A program made the translations under genes and the position numbers. Under the pieces are notes generated by a model. That model did not search any database, was not told the origin of the DNA, and saw nothing but the letters and a program-made list of their open reading frames with translations. Positions 27,487 through 37,593 of a stretch of DNA of 64,000 bases are shown piece after piece; position 1 is the stretch's first letter, and every line of letters begins with the position of its first letter. The stretch comes from Flavobacteriales bacterium (GTDB lineage: Bacteria; Bacteroidota; Bacteroidia; Flavobacteriales_D; Crocinitomicaceae), in contig JABXHO010000032.1 in assembly GCA_013373595.1 (NCBI GenBank), forward strand, positions 25,063 through 89,062, written 5' to 3'.

Positions 27487-28722
27487 ATGGACAGTTTAGA
27501 ATTGATTGACTCGTTTTCGGAGTTCAAAGAACTGAAAAACATTGATAAACAAACAATGCAACACGTATTGGAGGACGTTTTCCGTGCGATGTTGAAGAAA
27601 AAGTTTAATACCGACGAGCACATCGACGTGATCGTTAACATTGATAAAGGTGACGTTCAAATTTTCTTGAATAAAGAAATCGTTGATGACGGTGAGGTAG
27701 AAGATCCAAACATCGAAATCGCATACTCTGAAGCAATCAAAATCGAACCTGACTTCGAAATTGGTGAAGAAGTAACAGAAGAATTCAAATTCCAAGACTT
27801 CGGACGCCGTAACATTTTGTCTTTGCGCCAAAACTTGATCTCTCGTATCATGGAATTGGAGAAGGATCACCTTTACAAGCTTTACAAAGAACGTATTGGA
27901 GAAATCGTTACTGGAGAAGTTTACCAAGTTTGGAAGAAAGAAATCATGGTAATCGACGACGAAGGAAACGAGTTGATCCTTCCGAAATCAGAACAAATTC
28001 CTTCAGATTACTTCAAAAAAGGAGAGTCTATTCGCGCCGTTGTAGCAAAAGTAGACATGCGTAACAGCAGTCCAGTAATTATCCTTTCAAGAACAGCTCC
28101 TGAATTCCTTGAGCGCTTGTTCGAGTTGGAAGTTCCTGAAGTATTTGACGGATTGATTACCATCAAACGTATCGTTCGTGAGCCAGGTGAGCGCGCGAAA
28201 GTAGCAGTTGAATCATACGATGATCGTGTAGATCCAGTTGGTGCTTGTGTAGGGATGAAAGGATCTCGTATTCACGGAATCGTTCGTGAGTTGAGAAACG
28301 AAAACATTGACGTAATCAACTTTACAAGCAACCCACAATTGTTCATTCAACGTGCACTTTCTCCAGCAAAAATCTCTTCTATCGAAATTGATGAAGAAGC
28401 AGGACGTGCAAAAGTGTTCTTGAAGCCAGATCAGGTTTCATTGGCAATTGGTAAAGGTGGACACAACATTAAGTTGGGTGGTCGCCTAACAGGATACGAA
28501 CTTGACGTATACAGAGAAGGAGAAGTAGATATCGAAGATGTAGATTTGGAAGAATTTGCAGACGAAATCGATGGATGGATTCTCGACGAATTGAAAGCAA
28601 TTGGATGCGACACTGCAAAATCAGTCCTCGATATCAGTGTTCCAGACCTCGCAAAACGAACAGATTTGGAGGAAGAAACCATCCAGGAAGTGTTTAAAAT
28701 ACTACAATCCGAATTTGAGTAG
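27487..28722 (+). CDS. nusA: Transcription termination/antitermination factor NusA
   Basis: 411 residues: an N-terminal polymerase-binding domain (1-~125), an S1 domain (~130-200; GEIVTGEVYQVWKKEIMV), then KH1 and KH2 (VGACVGMKGSRIHGIVRELRNE; VSLAIGKGGHNIKLGGRLTGYELDVY), and a short C-terminal helical segment resembling a single acidic repeat. The length fits Bacteroidetes NusA. It controls pausing, intrinsic termination and antitermination, and could feed back on the hairpin in its own leader. Confidence 0.97.
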   Translation: MDSLELIDSFSEFKELKNIDKQTMQHVLEDVFRAMLKKKFNTDEHIDVIVNIDKGDVQIFLNKEIVDDGEVEDPNIEIAYSEAIKIEPDFEIGEEVTEEFKFQDFGRRNILSLRQNLISRIMELEKDHLYKLYKERIGEIVTGEVYQVWKKEIMVIDDEGNELILPKSEQIPSDYFKKGESIRAVVAKVDMRNSSPVIILSRTAPEFLERLFELEVPEVFDGLITIKRIVREPGERAKVAVESYDDRVDPVGACVGMKGSRIHGIVRELRNENIDVINFTSNPQLFIQRALSPAKISSIEIDEEAGRAKVFLKPDQVSLAIGKGGHNIKLGGRLTGYELDVYREGEVDIEDVDLEEFADEIDGWILDELKAIGCDTAKSVLDISVPDLAKRTDLEEETIQEVFKILQSEFE

Positions 28723-28788
28723 ATTCAGGCAAATAAGTATATTTAGGCACATTTACAGAAATTAAGTAATAGAGGACGCAAAAGATTT

Positions 28789-31509
28789 ATGGCGAAACCA
28801 ATAAGATTAGGAAAAGCAGCAGGAGAGTTCAATGTAGGAATGTCTACGATTGTTGAATTCCTGGAAAGCAAAGGAGTAAGCATTGACTCGACCCCCAACA
28901 CTAAGTTGACGAGTGAGCAATATGACTTGCTGCGCGCAGAATATGCCGCGGATCAAGTACTCCATGAGAAATCCAAAGCGAAATCTACTATCGTTCGTGA
29001 GAAAAGAGAAACGATCTCGCTACGCGATAAAGACAAGCCTGCAGAAAAGCCAGTAGCGGAAACTCCTAAGCCTGAGCCAACTCCAGCTCCAGCTCCAAAA
29101 CCAGCACCTGTTGTAGAGGAGAAAGCACCCGAGCCGAAACCAGAGCCAACGCCTGAAGTGAAGCCCGAAGTGAAAGAAGAGCCGAAAAAAGAGGTGAAGG
29201 AAGAAAAGTCGGAAGACGACAAAGGTGTGAAAGTGTTGGGTAAAATTGACTTGGATTCAATCAACACGAAAACACGTCCAGACAAAAAAGAGGCCGAAAA
29301 ACCTGCTGAAAAGAAGGAGGAACAAAAGAAGCCTGCGGCAAAGAAAGAAGAGCCGAAAAAAGAAGAGAAACCAGCAGCAAAAGCAAAAGATTCCAAGCCT
29401 GCAGAGCCAGAAATGATTCGTGCGCAACGTACGAAGTTAACTGGACCTAACGTAGTCGGTAAAATCGAATTGCCTGTTGAGCGTTCGAAATCTTCTGGAA
29501 ACTCAGAACGACGTAAGCGTAAGCGCGTACGTAAGATTGATGTAAACAAACAATCAAAAGGAAACCACACAAAAGGCAAAAAGCCGAAGGTGGAAAAGCC
29601 AGAAATTACCGAAAAGGATATCCAACGAGAAATCAAGGAAACCTTAGCGCGTTTATCAAATAAGGGAGGAAAATCAAAAGCATCCAAAAACCGTCGTGCA
29701 AAACGTGACTCTGTTGCGCAGCGCCGTCAGGAAGAGGAAATGGCAGCAGAGCTTGAAGAAAAAGTATTGAAGTTGACAGAATTCGTTACCGTATCCGAAT
29801 TGGCTACGATGATGAACGTAACGTCAACGGAGGTAATCTCTGCATGTATGTCTCTTGGGATTTTCGCTTCGATCAACCAGCGTCTCGATGCTGAAACAAT
29901 TCAAATCGTAGCAGAAGAATTTGGCTTCGAAACTGAATTCGTTAGTGCTGAAGTACAAGAATCGATTCCAATTGTTGAAGATAAAGAAGAAGATTTACTT
30001 CCACGTGCACCAATCATTACGGTGATGGGACACGTTGACCACGGTAAGACCTCTTTACTCGATAGAATCCGAAACGCGAACGTAACTGAAGGCGAGGCCG
30101 GAGGAATCACGCAGCACATCGGAGCCTACAGTGTTAAATTGAAAGACGGTCGACAAATGACCTTCCTCGATACACCAGGTCACGAAGCCTTTACAGCGAT
30201 GCGTGCTCGTGGTGCACAGGTAACAGACGTTGCGATTATCATTGTTGCGGCAGACGACGACGTAATGCCTCAAACGAAAGAGGCAATCTCTCACGCACAA
30301 GCTGCAGGAGTACCAATGATCTTTGCCATCAACAAAATTGACAAGCCTGGTGCGAACCCAGACAAAATCAAGGAGCAACTTTCAGCAATGAATATCCTTG
30401 TTGAAGATTGGGGAGGAAAGTACCAATGTCAAGAAATTTCTGCGAAGAAAAACCAAAACATCGACTTGCTACTCGATAAAGTATTGCTCGAAGCTGAGCT
30501 ACTCGAATTGAAAGCAAATCCAAATAAAGATGCTGTAGGTACCGTAATCGAATCTTCTTTGGATAAAGGAAAAGGATACGTTACCAACATGTTGGTGGAA
30601 GCTGGGACAATGCGCATCGGTGACATCATTTTGGTAGGTCGCTACAGCGGTAAGGTAAGAGCGATTCACGACGATAAAGGAAAATCTATCAAAGAAGCTG
30701 GACCTTCTCAACCCGTATCTATTTTAGGGGTAAACGGAGCGCCATCAGCTGGAGATAAGTTCTATATCTTGCAAGACGAGCGTGAAGCGAGATCAATTGC
30801 TACTAAACGTGAGCAGTTGTACCGTGAGCAAGGATTGCGTACCACGAAACACATCACATTGGATGAGATCGGTCGTCGTTTGGCAATTGGAGACTTTAAG
30901 GAATTGAACTTGATCATCAAAGGTGACGTGGATGGTTCTATTGAAGCCCTTGCGGATGCACTATTGAACCTTTCTACGGAAGAGATTCAAGTAAATATTA
31001 TCCACAAAGGAGTTGGAGCTATTTCGGAAGCCGATGTCAACTTGGCGTCTGCATCTGATGCGATCATTCTTGGATTCCAGGTGCGTCCTACATTGGGAGC
31101 ACGTAAACTATCCGATCAAGAACAAATCGATATCCGATTGTACTCTGTCATCTACAAAGCCATTGATGAAATCAAGGCAGCGATGGAAGGAATGCTTTCG
31201 CCAGATATCGAGGAGAAAATTCTTGGTTCTGCAGAAGTTCGAGAAGTGTTCAACATTTCCAAAGTGGGTACCATTGCCGGATGTTTCGTTACGGAAGGGC
31301 TTATCAAGCGTTCTTCACGCATACGTGTGATCCGCGACGGCATTGTGATTCACACGGGAACACTCGGATCATTGAAACGATTCAAGGACGACGTGAAAGA
31401 AGTGAAAAACAACTACGAGTGTGGTTTGAACGTTGAGAAGTTCAACAATATTCAAGAAGGAGACGTAATTGAAGCCTTCGAAGAAGTAGAAGTTGCACGT
31501 ACCCTCTAA
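28789..31509 (+). CDS. infB: Translation initiation factor IF-2
   Basis: 906 residues. The IF2 N-terminal helical motif is followed by a long Lys/Glu/Pro/Ala-rich unstructured stretch (~90-310). The GTPase domain has G1 GHVDHGKT (from G414), DTPGHEAF (G3) and NKIDKPG (G4), and domains II-IV complete the protein. IF-2 brings fMet-tRNA to the 30S subunit. Last gene of the rimP-nusA-infB operon. The low-complexity linker gives a long antisense frame that is not a gene. Confidence 0.98.
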   Translation: MAKPIRLGKAAGEFNVGMSTIVEFLESKGVSIDSTPNTKLTSEQYDLLRAEYAADQVLHEKSKAKSTIVREKRETISLRDKDKPAEKPVAETPKPEPTPAPAPKPAPVVEEKAPEPKPEPTPEVKPEVKEEPKKEVKEEKSEDDKGVKVLGKIDLDSINTKTRPDKKEAEKPAEKKEEQKKPAAKKEEPKKEEKPAAKAKDSKPAEPEMIRAQRTKLTGPNVVGKIELPVERSKSSGNSERRKRKRVRKIDVNKQSKGNHTKGKKPKVEKPEITEKDIQREIKETLARLSNKGGKSKASKNRRAKRDSVAQRRQEEEMAAELEEKVLKLTEFVTVSELATMMNVTSTEVISACMSLGIFASINQRLDAETIQIVAEEFGFETEFVSAEVQESIPIVEDKEEDLLPRAPIITVMGHVDHGKTSLLDRIRNANVTEGEAGGITQHIGAYSVKLKDGRQMTFLDTPGHEAFTAMRARGAQVTDVAIIIVAADDDVMPQTKEAISHAQAAGVPMIFAINKIDKPGANPDKIKEQLSAMNILVEDWGGKYQCQEISAKKNQNIDLLLDKVLLEAELLELKANPNKDAVGTVIESSLDKGKGYVTNMLVEAGTMRIGDIILVGRYSGKVRAIHDDKGKSIKEAGPSQPVSILGVNGAPSAGDKFYILQDEREARSIATKREQLYREQGLRTTKHITLDEIGRRLAIGDFKELNLIIKGDVDGSIEALADALLNLSTEEIQVNIIHKGVGAISEADVNLASASDAIILGFQVRPTLGARKLSDQEQIDIRLYSVIYKAIDEIKAAMEGMLSPDIEEKILGSAEVREVFNISKVGTIAGCFVTEGLIKRSSRIRVIRDGIVIHTGTLGSLKRFKDDVKEVKNNYECGLNVEKFNNIQEGDVIEAFEEVEVARTL

Positions 31510-31610
31510 ACGAAAAGAACGAATTAACATCTTTTGTTACGGTTGTTTGCCAAAAAAGCGGTGCTTTCGGGCAGATTACGTAATTTTGTAACAAGCAAAA
31601 ATTAGAAACT

Positions 31611-31793
31611 ATGATTTTAGGAGTTTTTGGTCCTTGGCAAGTAATCGCGATCTTGGTCGTTGCATTGTTGCTGTTCGGTGGTAAGAAGATTCCAGAACTT
31701 ATGAAAGGTCTGGGAAAGGGTGTGAAGGAGTTCAAGGACGCTTCAAAACCTGAAGATGGAGAAACTACCCCTGCAAAGTCAGAGGAAAATTAA
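31611..31793 (+). CDS. tatA: Twin-arginine translocase TatA/TatE family subunit
   Basis: 60 residues: a short N-terminal transmembrane helix ([24 protein letters not shown]), the hinge and Phe-Gly/Gly-Gly before a Lys-rich amphipathic helix ([14 protein letters not shown]), then an acidic tail. TatA multimers form the pathway for folded proteins across the inner membrane. A -7-like TAATTTTG lies at 31581-31588. gatA follows after 9 bp. Confidence 0.93.
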   Translation: MILGVFGPWQVIAILVVALLLFGGKKIPELMKGLGKGVKEFKDASKPEDGETTPAKSEEN

Positions 31794-31802
31794 GAGAATA
31801 CG

Positions 31803-33221
31803 ATGATTCGTACCTTTACTGAAGTCAAGAACGCACTTGCTTCGGGTGATACAGTAGTACGTATCCTTGAAGGATATTTGGCGCAAATTGAATCAACAAA
31901 AAACCTGAACGCCTTCTTAGAGGTGTTTGAGGAGTCTGCAAGAAAAAAGGCCGAAGAGGTCGATCAAAAGATAAAAGACGGAACCGCAGGAAGACTGGCT
32001 GGAATGGTCATCGGACTGAAAGATAACCTTTGTTATGAAGGGCATAAAGTTTCCGCAGCATCCAAGATTTTAGAAGGATTCGAGTCGCTCTATACAGCAA
32101 CCGCTGTGCAGCGCTTACTCGATGAAGATGCCATTTTGATTGGACGACTTAACTGCGACGAGTTCGCAATGGGAAGTTCTAATGAAAATTCTGCTTTCGG
32201 CCCAGTGATTAACCCTTTGGGTGAAAATCGTGTTCCAGGTGGATCATCAGGAGGATCTGCAGCTGCAGTTGCCGCGGGTTGTTGCACAGCAGCACTCGGA
32301 AGTGATACCGGAGGCTCTATTCGTCAACCAGCGAGTTTTACTGGAACTGTTGGCTTCAAGCCGACTTACGGACGCATTAGTCGTTATGGATTAATCGCGT
32401 ATGCTTCTTCCTTCGATCAAATTGGTCCGTTTACAAACGATGTTGCTGATGCTGCATTGTTGACGGAAATTATGGCTGGACCAGATGATTTCGATTCTAC
32501 GGCTTCCACACAACCTGTTGATAGCTATTCTTCTTTTTCGGAAAAGAAAGCTTCAAAAGTGGCCGTAATCAAAGAAAGCTTCGAAACTGAAGGAATTGAT
32601 CCTGAAGTCAAAGCGCAAACAGAAGCGATCATTGAACAGCTCAAAGCAGATGGACATGAGGTAGAATTCGTGTCATTTCCTTATTTGGAATACATGGTTC
32701 CGACCTATTACGTCTTAACAACTGCCGAAGCTTCATCCAACCTTTCTCGTTTTGATGGTGTACACTTTGGGTACCGTAGCAGCGACGCAAAAGGAGTTGA
32801 GCAAACGTATAAGAAATCACGTAGCGAAGGATTTGGTCCGGAGGTACAACGCCGAATTATGGCAGGAACTTTCGTTCTATCCAACGAATACTACGATTCT
32901 TACTATACCAAAGGACAAAAAGTACGTCGCGTGCTTCAAGATAAAACCAATGAAATTCTAAAGGATTTCGACTTTATCCTGTTGCCAACAACACCTACAA
33001 CAGCTTTCGAACTGAACGCCGTTAGCGACCCTATTTCCATGTATTTGCAGGACATTTACACAGTTCACGCAAACCTTACTGGAAATCCAGCTATTTCGCT
33101 TCCGATAGGGAAACACTCAAATGGTCTTCCTTTTGGAATTCAAATTATCGGACAACATTTTGAAGAGCAACACTTGTTTAGTTTTTCAAATCAATTGATG
33201 AAAACCGAAACTACCGCATGA
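31803..33221 (+). CDS. gatA: Asp-tRNA(Asn)/Glu-tRNA(Gln) amidotransferase subunit GatA
   Basis: 472 residues with the amidase signature. The catalytic Lys-cisSer-Ser triad is K73 (GLKDN), S148 (PGGSSGGSA) and S172 (DTGGSIRQP), with the same spacing (75 and 24 residues) as in characterised GatA. The subunit releases ammonia from glutamine for transamidation of mischarged tRNA. gatB and gatC are not in the window. It overlaps the transglycosylase gene by four bases (ATGA). Confidence 0.94.
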   Translation: MIRTFTEVKNALASGDTVVRILEGYLAQIESTKNLNAFLEVFEESARKKAEEVDQKIKDGTAGRLAGMVIGLKDNLCYEGHKVSAASKILEGFESLYTATAVQRLLDEDAILIGRLNCDEFAMGSSNENSAFGPVINPLGENRVPGGSSGGSAAAVAAGCCTAALGSDTGGSIRQPASFTGTVGFKPTYGRISRYGLIAYASSFDQIGPFTNDVADAALLTEIMAGPDDFDSTASTQPVDSYSSFSEKKASKVAVIKESFETEGIDPEVKAQTEAIIEQLKADGHEVEFVSFPYLEYMVPTYYVLTTAEASSNLSRFDGVHFGYRSSDAKGVEQTYKKSRSEGFGPEVQRRIMAGTFVLSNEYYDSYYTKGQKVRRVLQDKTNEILKDFDFILLPTTPTTAFELNAVSDPISMYLQDIYTVHANLTGNPAISLPIGKHSNGLPFGIQIIGQHFEEQHLFSFSNQLMKTETTA

Positions 33222-34693
33222 ACAAACTAGTGATTCTTACAGCTTTCTTGATCGGAGCGATGTCTTCCATTGCTCAATACAGCGGTCGTGAACCACAAGA
33301 TACGGTCGTTGGTGATCAGATGATCAACGCCATTGAGCAAAGCTTGAATCTCTATTACGCGGAAAACAGTGCGTCTTCAAATTACGACTCCATTATCGCA
33401 GCACTTAATTATGAGTCAACTGATATGCCGGAGTTTTCCGATTCAGTTTACTGCGAACGCTTGTACGTAATGAACGAAATGAGCCCGTTTCAATTGGAAT
33501 GTAACGAGCAAACTCTAAAAACGATCCGATTCTTCGTTAAGAAAAGACGTGGTTTTGCGCGTGTCGTTTTAGGTCGTTCTAAACTCTACTTTGACATGTT
33601 CGAAGAAAAGTTGGCGGAACACGGACTTCCAATCGAATTGAAATACCTCGCCGTGATCGAAAGCGGATTGCGCCCTCAGGTGAAGTCAAGAGCTGGAGCA
33701 CTCGGCTTGTGGCAATTCATGTACCGTACAGGAAAAATGTACGGATTGAAGGAAAACTCCTACGTGGATGAGCGCATGGATCCAGAATTGGCCACAGAAG
33801 CTGCGTGTCGCTACTTGAAGAAGTTATATGAAATCTACAACGATTGGAACCTCGCACTAGCTGCCTACAACGCTGGGCCAGGAAACGTGAACAAAGCCAT
33901 TCGTCGATCAGGAAATAAATTGACGTATTGGGAAGTTCGACCCTTCTTGCCGCGCGAAACGCAAGCATATGTACCAAACTTTATCGCTGCCGCGTACTTG
34001 TTGACGTATCACGCAGAACACAACATTATTCCTGCCGAAGCAAAAGTACATTACTATCAACTCGACACTGTGTGTCTTACAAAAGGTGTTCATTTCGAGT
34101 CGATCAGTAAAGTGTTAGATTTTGAATTGGAAGAAATAGAACGATTGAACCCGATTTACAAACGCGATTATATTCCTTATTCAGAAGGACAGTATTGTGT
34201 GACGCTTCCATTACAGCAAATCGGACAGTTGGTTTCTTTGGAAGATAGTTTGTATCAAGAAGAACTTGAAACGTACATTCAACCATCCAAAGAGATTCCT
34301 TCAACGAACACGAACTCAACGAATACCAATACGCAATCCACCACAACCACCAACTCGGGAAACTACAGCTACCACAAAGTGCGCAGCGGTGAAACACTTG
34401 GCGTTATTGCTTCGCGTTACGGAATGTCCGTGAGCCAGCTTCAACGGATAAACGGATTGAACTCTACACGTATTTATGTCGGGCAGCGCTTGAAAGTAAA
34501 AGCAGGTTCTGGCACTCAAACAACCACGAATACAACACCTGCAGCAACCAAACGTTATTACACCGTTCGATCTGGTGACACCTTTGGTGGCATTGCTCAA
34601 CGTCATCGACTTTCGCAGTCTCAGTTAAAGCGTTTGAACCCAAGAATCAACATCAATAGACTGAGCATCGGACAAAAAATCAGAATCCGATAA
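33218..34693 (+). CDS. LysM-containing lytic transglycosylase (MltD-like)
   Basis: 491 residues with a signal peptide (MNKLVILTAFLIGAMSSIAQ). The SLT domain spans ~120-260 with catalytic Glu148 (AVIESGLRP), SRAGALGLWQFM and LAAYNAGPGNVNKAI. After a Thr/Asn-rich linker two LysM repeats follow (YHKVRSGETLGVIASRYGMS; YYTVRSGDTFGGIAQRHRLS). It cleaves peptidoglycan glycan strands in the periplasm. Translationally coupled to gatA. Confidence 0.95.
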   Translation: MNKLVILTAFLIGAMSSIAQYSGREPQDTVVGDQMINAIEQSLNLYYAENSASSNYDSIIAALNYESTDMPEFSDSVYCERLYVMNEMSPFQLECNEQTLKTIRFFVKKRRGFARVVLGRSKLYFDMFEEKLAEHGLPIELKYLAVIESGLRPQVKSRAGALGLWQFMYRTGKMYGLKENSYVDERMDPELATEAACRYLKKLYEIYNDWNLALAAYNAGPGNVNKAIRRSGNKLTYWEVRPFLPRETQAYVPNFIAAAYLLTYHAEHNIIPAEAKVHYYQLDTVCLTKGVHFESISKVLDFELEEIERLNPIYKRDYIPYSEGQYCVTLPLQQIGQLVSLEDSLYQEELETYIQPSKEIPSTNTNSTNTNTQSTTTTNSGNYSYHKVRSGETLGVIASRYGMSVSQLQRINGLNSTRIYVGQRLKVKAGSGTQTTTNTTPAATKRYYTVRSGDTFGGIAQRHRLSQSQLKRLNPRININRLSIGQKIRIR

Positions 34694-34745
34694 AGACGAC
34701 GAAAGTTTTGCCCGATTTTTGCAGTGTTAACGAAAAAACAAAAGA

Positions 34746-35816
34746 ATGATTCGACGTACTTTAACACTTCTTACGGCAATTGTTGCCCTTGTATCTTTCA
34801 CTCAATGTGAATCCATCCGTCCTTCGAGCGCCAGTACAGGCCTACACGTAACAGGAAATGTTGGTGAAATCATGGTCGTGTGCGAACAAGGTATTTGGGA
34901 TTCTGAAATCAAGCACTATCTCGACTCGGGGCTCACGCAGTTCATTATGCCATACATGCCCGATGTAGCCACGTTCGAGCTCGTACACCGCAAACCAAAC
35001 CGTTTTGAGGGAAGTTTTAAACGCTATCGCAATACTCTCTTTGTTACGATTGATCCAACATACAAAGGAGATAAAGGAAAAATAGAGCTACGCAAGAACG
35101 TTTGGGCGCACAGCCAAATGGTGATTGACATCATTGCAAAAGATTATCCGCAAATGCTCGAAACCGTTAAGCACGGCATTGGACAAGTACATGATAAATT
35201 TGATAAAGCCGAGTGGAAGCGCATCATGGAGCGTTATCAAGAACAACCCGATTTGGTAATTGGCTCTCGCCTGGAAGAAAACTTTGGAATCAATATGGCC
35301 TTGCCAAATGGTTCTAAACTCGTAACAAATCGACCGAATTTCTACCGTATTGAGTTTCCTAAAACTTTCCGTCCAATCGACTTTGGTGATTCAGGACAAG
35401 ATGCAGGAGGTATTCACTCTGGACTTCTCGTGTACCAATACGACTTCATCGATAGCAATCAATTGTCGCTCGAGCGCCTGCTCGCTGCTCGAGACACCAT
35501 GTTGAAGCACAACGTTCCTTCTGAAATTGAAGGAATGTACATGGGAACGCAATACGTTAGCTACGTGTATCCCGAAGGAAACAACATTTCTACCGCCGAC
35601 GGTAAAGTAAAAGGATACGAAATGCGCGGCATGTACGTATTTCTCGGAAACGGTAAAGCAGGAACTGGAGGAGCATTCTGGGCTTTCCACTTCGTGAATC
35701 CAGAAACAAAGAAACTCGTGTGTGTAAGCGGCTACGTGGATGCCCCTCCAACAACCAGTTGGACACAACCTCTGCGTGAAATTCAAGCTGTGCTGAGGAG
35801 CATTGTAATCGTCTAA
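34746..35816 (+). CDS. DUF4837 family lipoprotein
   Basis: 356 residues. N-terminal signal with lipobox SFTQC. The rest matches the DUF4837 pattern common in Bacteroidetes (HVTGNVGEIMVVCEQGIWDS; FVTIDPTYKGDKGKIELRKNVWAHSQMVIDI; C-terminal LRGMYVFLGN-type and SGYVDAPPT segments). Function unknown. Its TAA stop shares one base with the ATG of the following glycosyltransferase. Confidence 0.85.
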   Translation: MIRRTLTLLTAIVALVSFTQCESIRPSSASTGLHVTGNVGEIMVVCEQGIWDSEIKHYLDSGLTQFIMPYMPDVATFELVHRKPNRFEGSFKRYRNTLFVTIDPTYKGDKGKIELRKNVWAHSQMVIDIIAKDYPQMLETVKHGIGQVHDKFDKAEWKRIMERYQEQPDLVIGSRLEENFGINMALPNGSKLVTNRPNFYRIEFPKTFRPIDFGDSGQDAGGIHSGLLVYQYDFIDSNQLSLERLLAARDTMLKHNVPSEIEGMYMGTQYVSYVYPEGNNISTADGKVKGYEMRGMYVFLGNGKAGTGGAFWAFHFVNPETKKLVCVSGYVDAPPTTSWTQPLREIQAVLRSIVIV

Positions 35817-36571
35817 TGAAAATAACTGCCACCATTATTACCTTCAATGAGGAACGGAACATCGAACGGTGTATTCGCTCTGTAGATGGTGTGGCAGATG
35901 AAATCATTGTACTCGATAGTCTTTCAACTGATAAAACACAGGAAATTTGTGAACGCCTTGGCGTACGTTTCGTGTCTCGCGCTTGGGAAGGTTATTCAGC
36001 ATCGAAAAACTATTTGAACTCTTTGGTTGAAACAGACTATATTCTCTCGCTAGACGCAGATGAAGCGCTGGATGAGCAACTGAAATCCGAAATCATTCAA
36101 CTAAAATCGAAACCCAATCCGCAAATTTATTCTGTCAATCGATTGACGAACTATTGCGGAAAATGGATCAAACATTCTGGATGGTACCCCGATGTGAAAC
36201 CACGTCTTTTTCCGAAGGAAGGAAGCTATTGGAATGGTGCCATTGTCCACGAAGAATTGATTTTTCCCGAAGGATTGGAGATCATACAACTCGATGGTCA
36301 CCTCGAACATTATTCGTATTATTCGTTCGAAGAACATCGAGAGCGCGCCGACAAATACTCGCGATTAACGGCTCAAAAAATGCACGAAGCGGGTAAAAAA
36401 GCCTCTGTCTTAAAGCCTTACTTGAGTGCCTTGGGAAGATTTGTTTCCATGTACCTCATCAAAGCGGGTTTTTTAGATGGAAAAATGGGGTTCAAAATTG
36501 CTCAAATTAGTGCTCAATCGAATGTTTTTAAATACAAAGAACTAAGAAGATTGAATCGTGAAAAGCATTAA
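35816..36571 (+). CDS. Family 2 glycosyltransferase (WaaE/KdtX-like)
   Basis: 251 residues. GT-A fold motifs: ATIITFNEERNIERCIRSV at the N-terminus, VLDSLSTDKT, and SLDADEAL as the metal/nucleotide-binding DxD. The compact length and the WAR/WEGYSASKNY segment fit the WaaE-like lipopolysaccharide core enzymes. It sits immediately upstream of a heptosyltransferase-like gene with a 14-base overlap, so both probably act in LPS core or surface glycan assembly. Confidence 0.9.
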   Translation: MKITATIITFNEERNIERCIRSVDGVADEIIVLDSLSTDKTQEICERLGVRFVSRAWEGYSASKNYLNSLVETDYILSLDADEALDEQLKSEIIQLKSKPNPQIYSVNRLTNYCGKWIKHSGWYPDVKPRLFPKEGSYWNGAIVHEELIFPEGLEIIQLDGHLEHYSYYSFEEHRERADKYSRLTAQKMHEAGKKASVLKPYLSALGRFVSMYLIKAGFLDGKMGFKIAQISAQSNVFKYKELRRLNREKH

Positions 36572-37574
36572 TCTCGACAATAAACGCATCATTATTAGCA
36601 GAACAGATAGCATCGGCGATGTCCTGCTCACCTTGCCTATCTGCGCTTGGATTAAATCCACTTACCCTTCCTCCACTCTCCTATTTCTAGGAAAGGGATA
36701 CACAAAATCCGTTGTCGAATGCTATGATCTCGTAGATGAATTCATCGATTGGAAAGATTTTGAAAATCAACCAAAGGTTGAGCAAACAGCTGCATTTCGT
36801 GCATTACATGCTAATGCAATTATTCATGTTTTCCCCAATAGAGCCATCGCTTCGCTAGCGAAAAAAGTGAAAATTCCCGTTCGTGTTGGTACTTCTCATC
36901 GAAGCTATCACCTGCTTACGTGTAGTCACCGTTTGAATTTTACGCGAAAACGATCAGATCTTCACGAGTCTCAATTGAACCATGAATTATTGCGACCATT
37001 TGGCTTAACGACCCTTCCAACGCTTGAGGAAATTGTGAATGCTACCTCGCATTTTCACGCTCCTCAACTTGCATTACCTGACTTCGTTTCTGATGCGCTT
37101 TCAACTGGAAGAAAAACCATCATTCTACACCCGAAGTCTCAAGGAAGTGCGCGCGAATGGCCAATGGACAAATACATTGAGCTTTCTGCACAATTAGCAG
37201 AGCGCAATTACACCGTTTTCTTTACGGGTACAGAAACAGAAGGACTTGAATTTCGCGAACGCATTCCGAAACACGATCAAATTATCGATACCACTGGTAA
37301 GTTAAGTTTGGACGAACTCGTTGTGTTTATCTCGAAGGTAGATGCCTTACTTGCCTGCTCAACAGGTCCGCTACACATCGCTGGATATTTAGGTATTCAA
37401 ACCATTGGTTTCTATGTTCCAAAGCGCCCGATTCATCCTGGTCGATGGAAAGCGCTTGGCCCGAATGTTTCAATTCTCGTGAACGATCCAGACTGTGCTA
37501 AGTGCACGAAAACCGATGATTGCAATTGCATCGCAGATATATCAGTTGAACGCGTTTTGGAGTTGCTTTCATAA
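36558..37574 (+). CDS. Family 9 glycosyltransferase (heptosyltransferase-like)
   Basis: 338 residues from a GTG start at 36558 that overlaps the preceding gene. GT9 features: IIISRTDSIGDVLLTLPICAWIKSTYP at the N-terminus, IILHPKSQGSAREWPMDKYIELSAQL, and the ACSTGPLHIAGYLG motif before a final Cys-rich C.KC tail. These GT-B enzymes usually transfer heptose to lipid A-linked sugars. The AAA-DUF4276 cassette begins 19 bp downstream. Confidence 0.92.
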   Translation: MKSINLDNKRIIISRTDSIGDVLLTLPICAWIKSTYPSSTLLFLGKGYTKSVVECYDLVDEFIDWKDFENQPKVEQTAAFRALHANAIIHVFPNRAIASLAKKVKIPVRVGTSHRSYHLLTCSHRLNFTRKRSDLHESQLNHELLRPFGLTTLPTLEEIVNATSHFHAPQLALPDFVSDALSTGRKTIILHPKSQGSAREWPMDKYIELSAQLAERNYTVFFTGTETEGLEFRERIPKHDQIIDTTGKLSLDELVVFISKVDALLACSTGPLHIAGYLGIQTIGFYVPKRPIHPGRWKALGPNVSILVNDPDCAKCTKTDDCNCIADISVERVLELLS

Positions 37575-37593
37575 TTTGTATTAAATTTACTTT

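Noticed and set aside
26949..27641. 230-residue minus-strand frame opposite rimP
   Set aside because: Covers the rimP promoter and gene; composition is that of a shadow frame.
28953..29687. 244-residue antisense frame within infB
   Set aside because: It is the mirror of the Lys/Glu/Pro-rich IF-2 linker, giving Ser/Phe-rich sequence with no domain or start signal.
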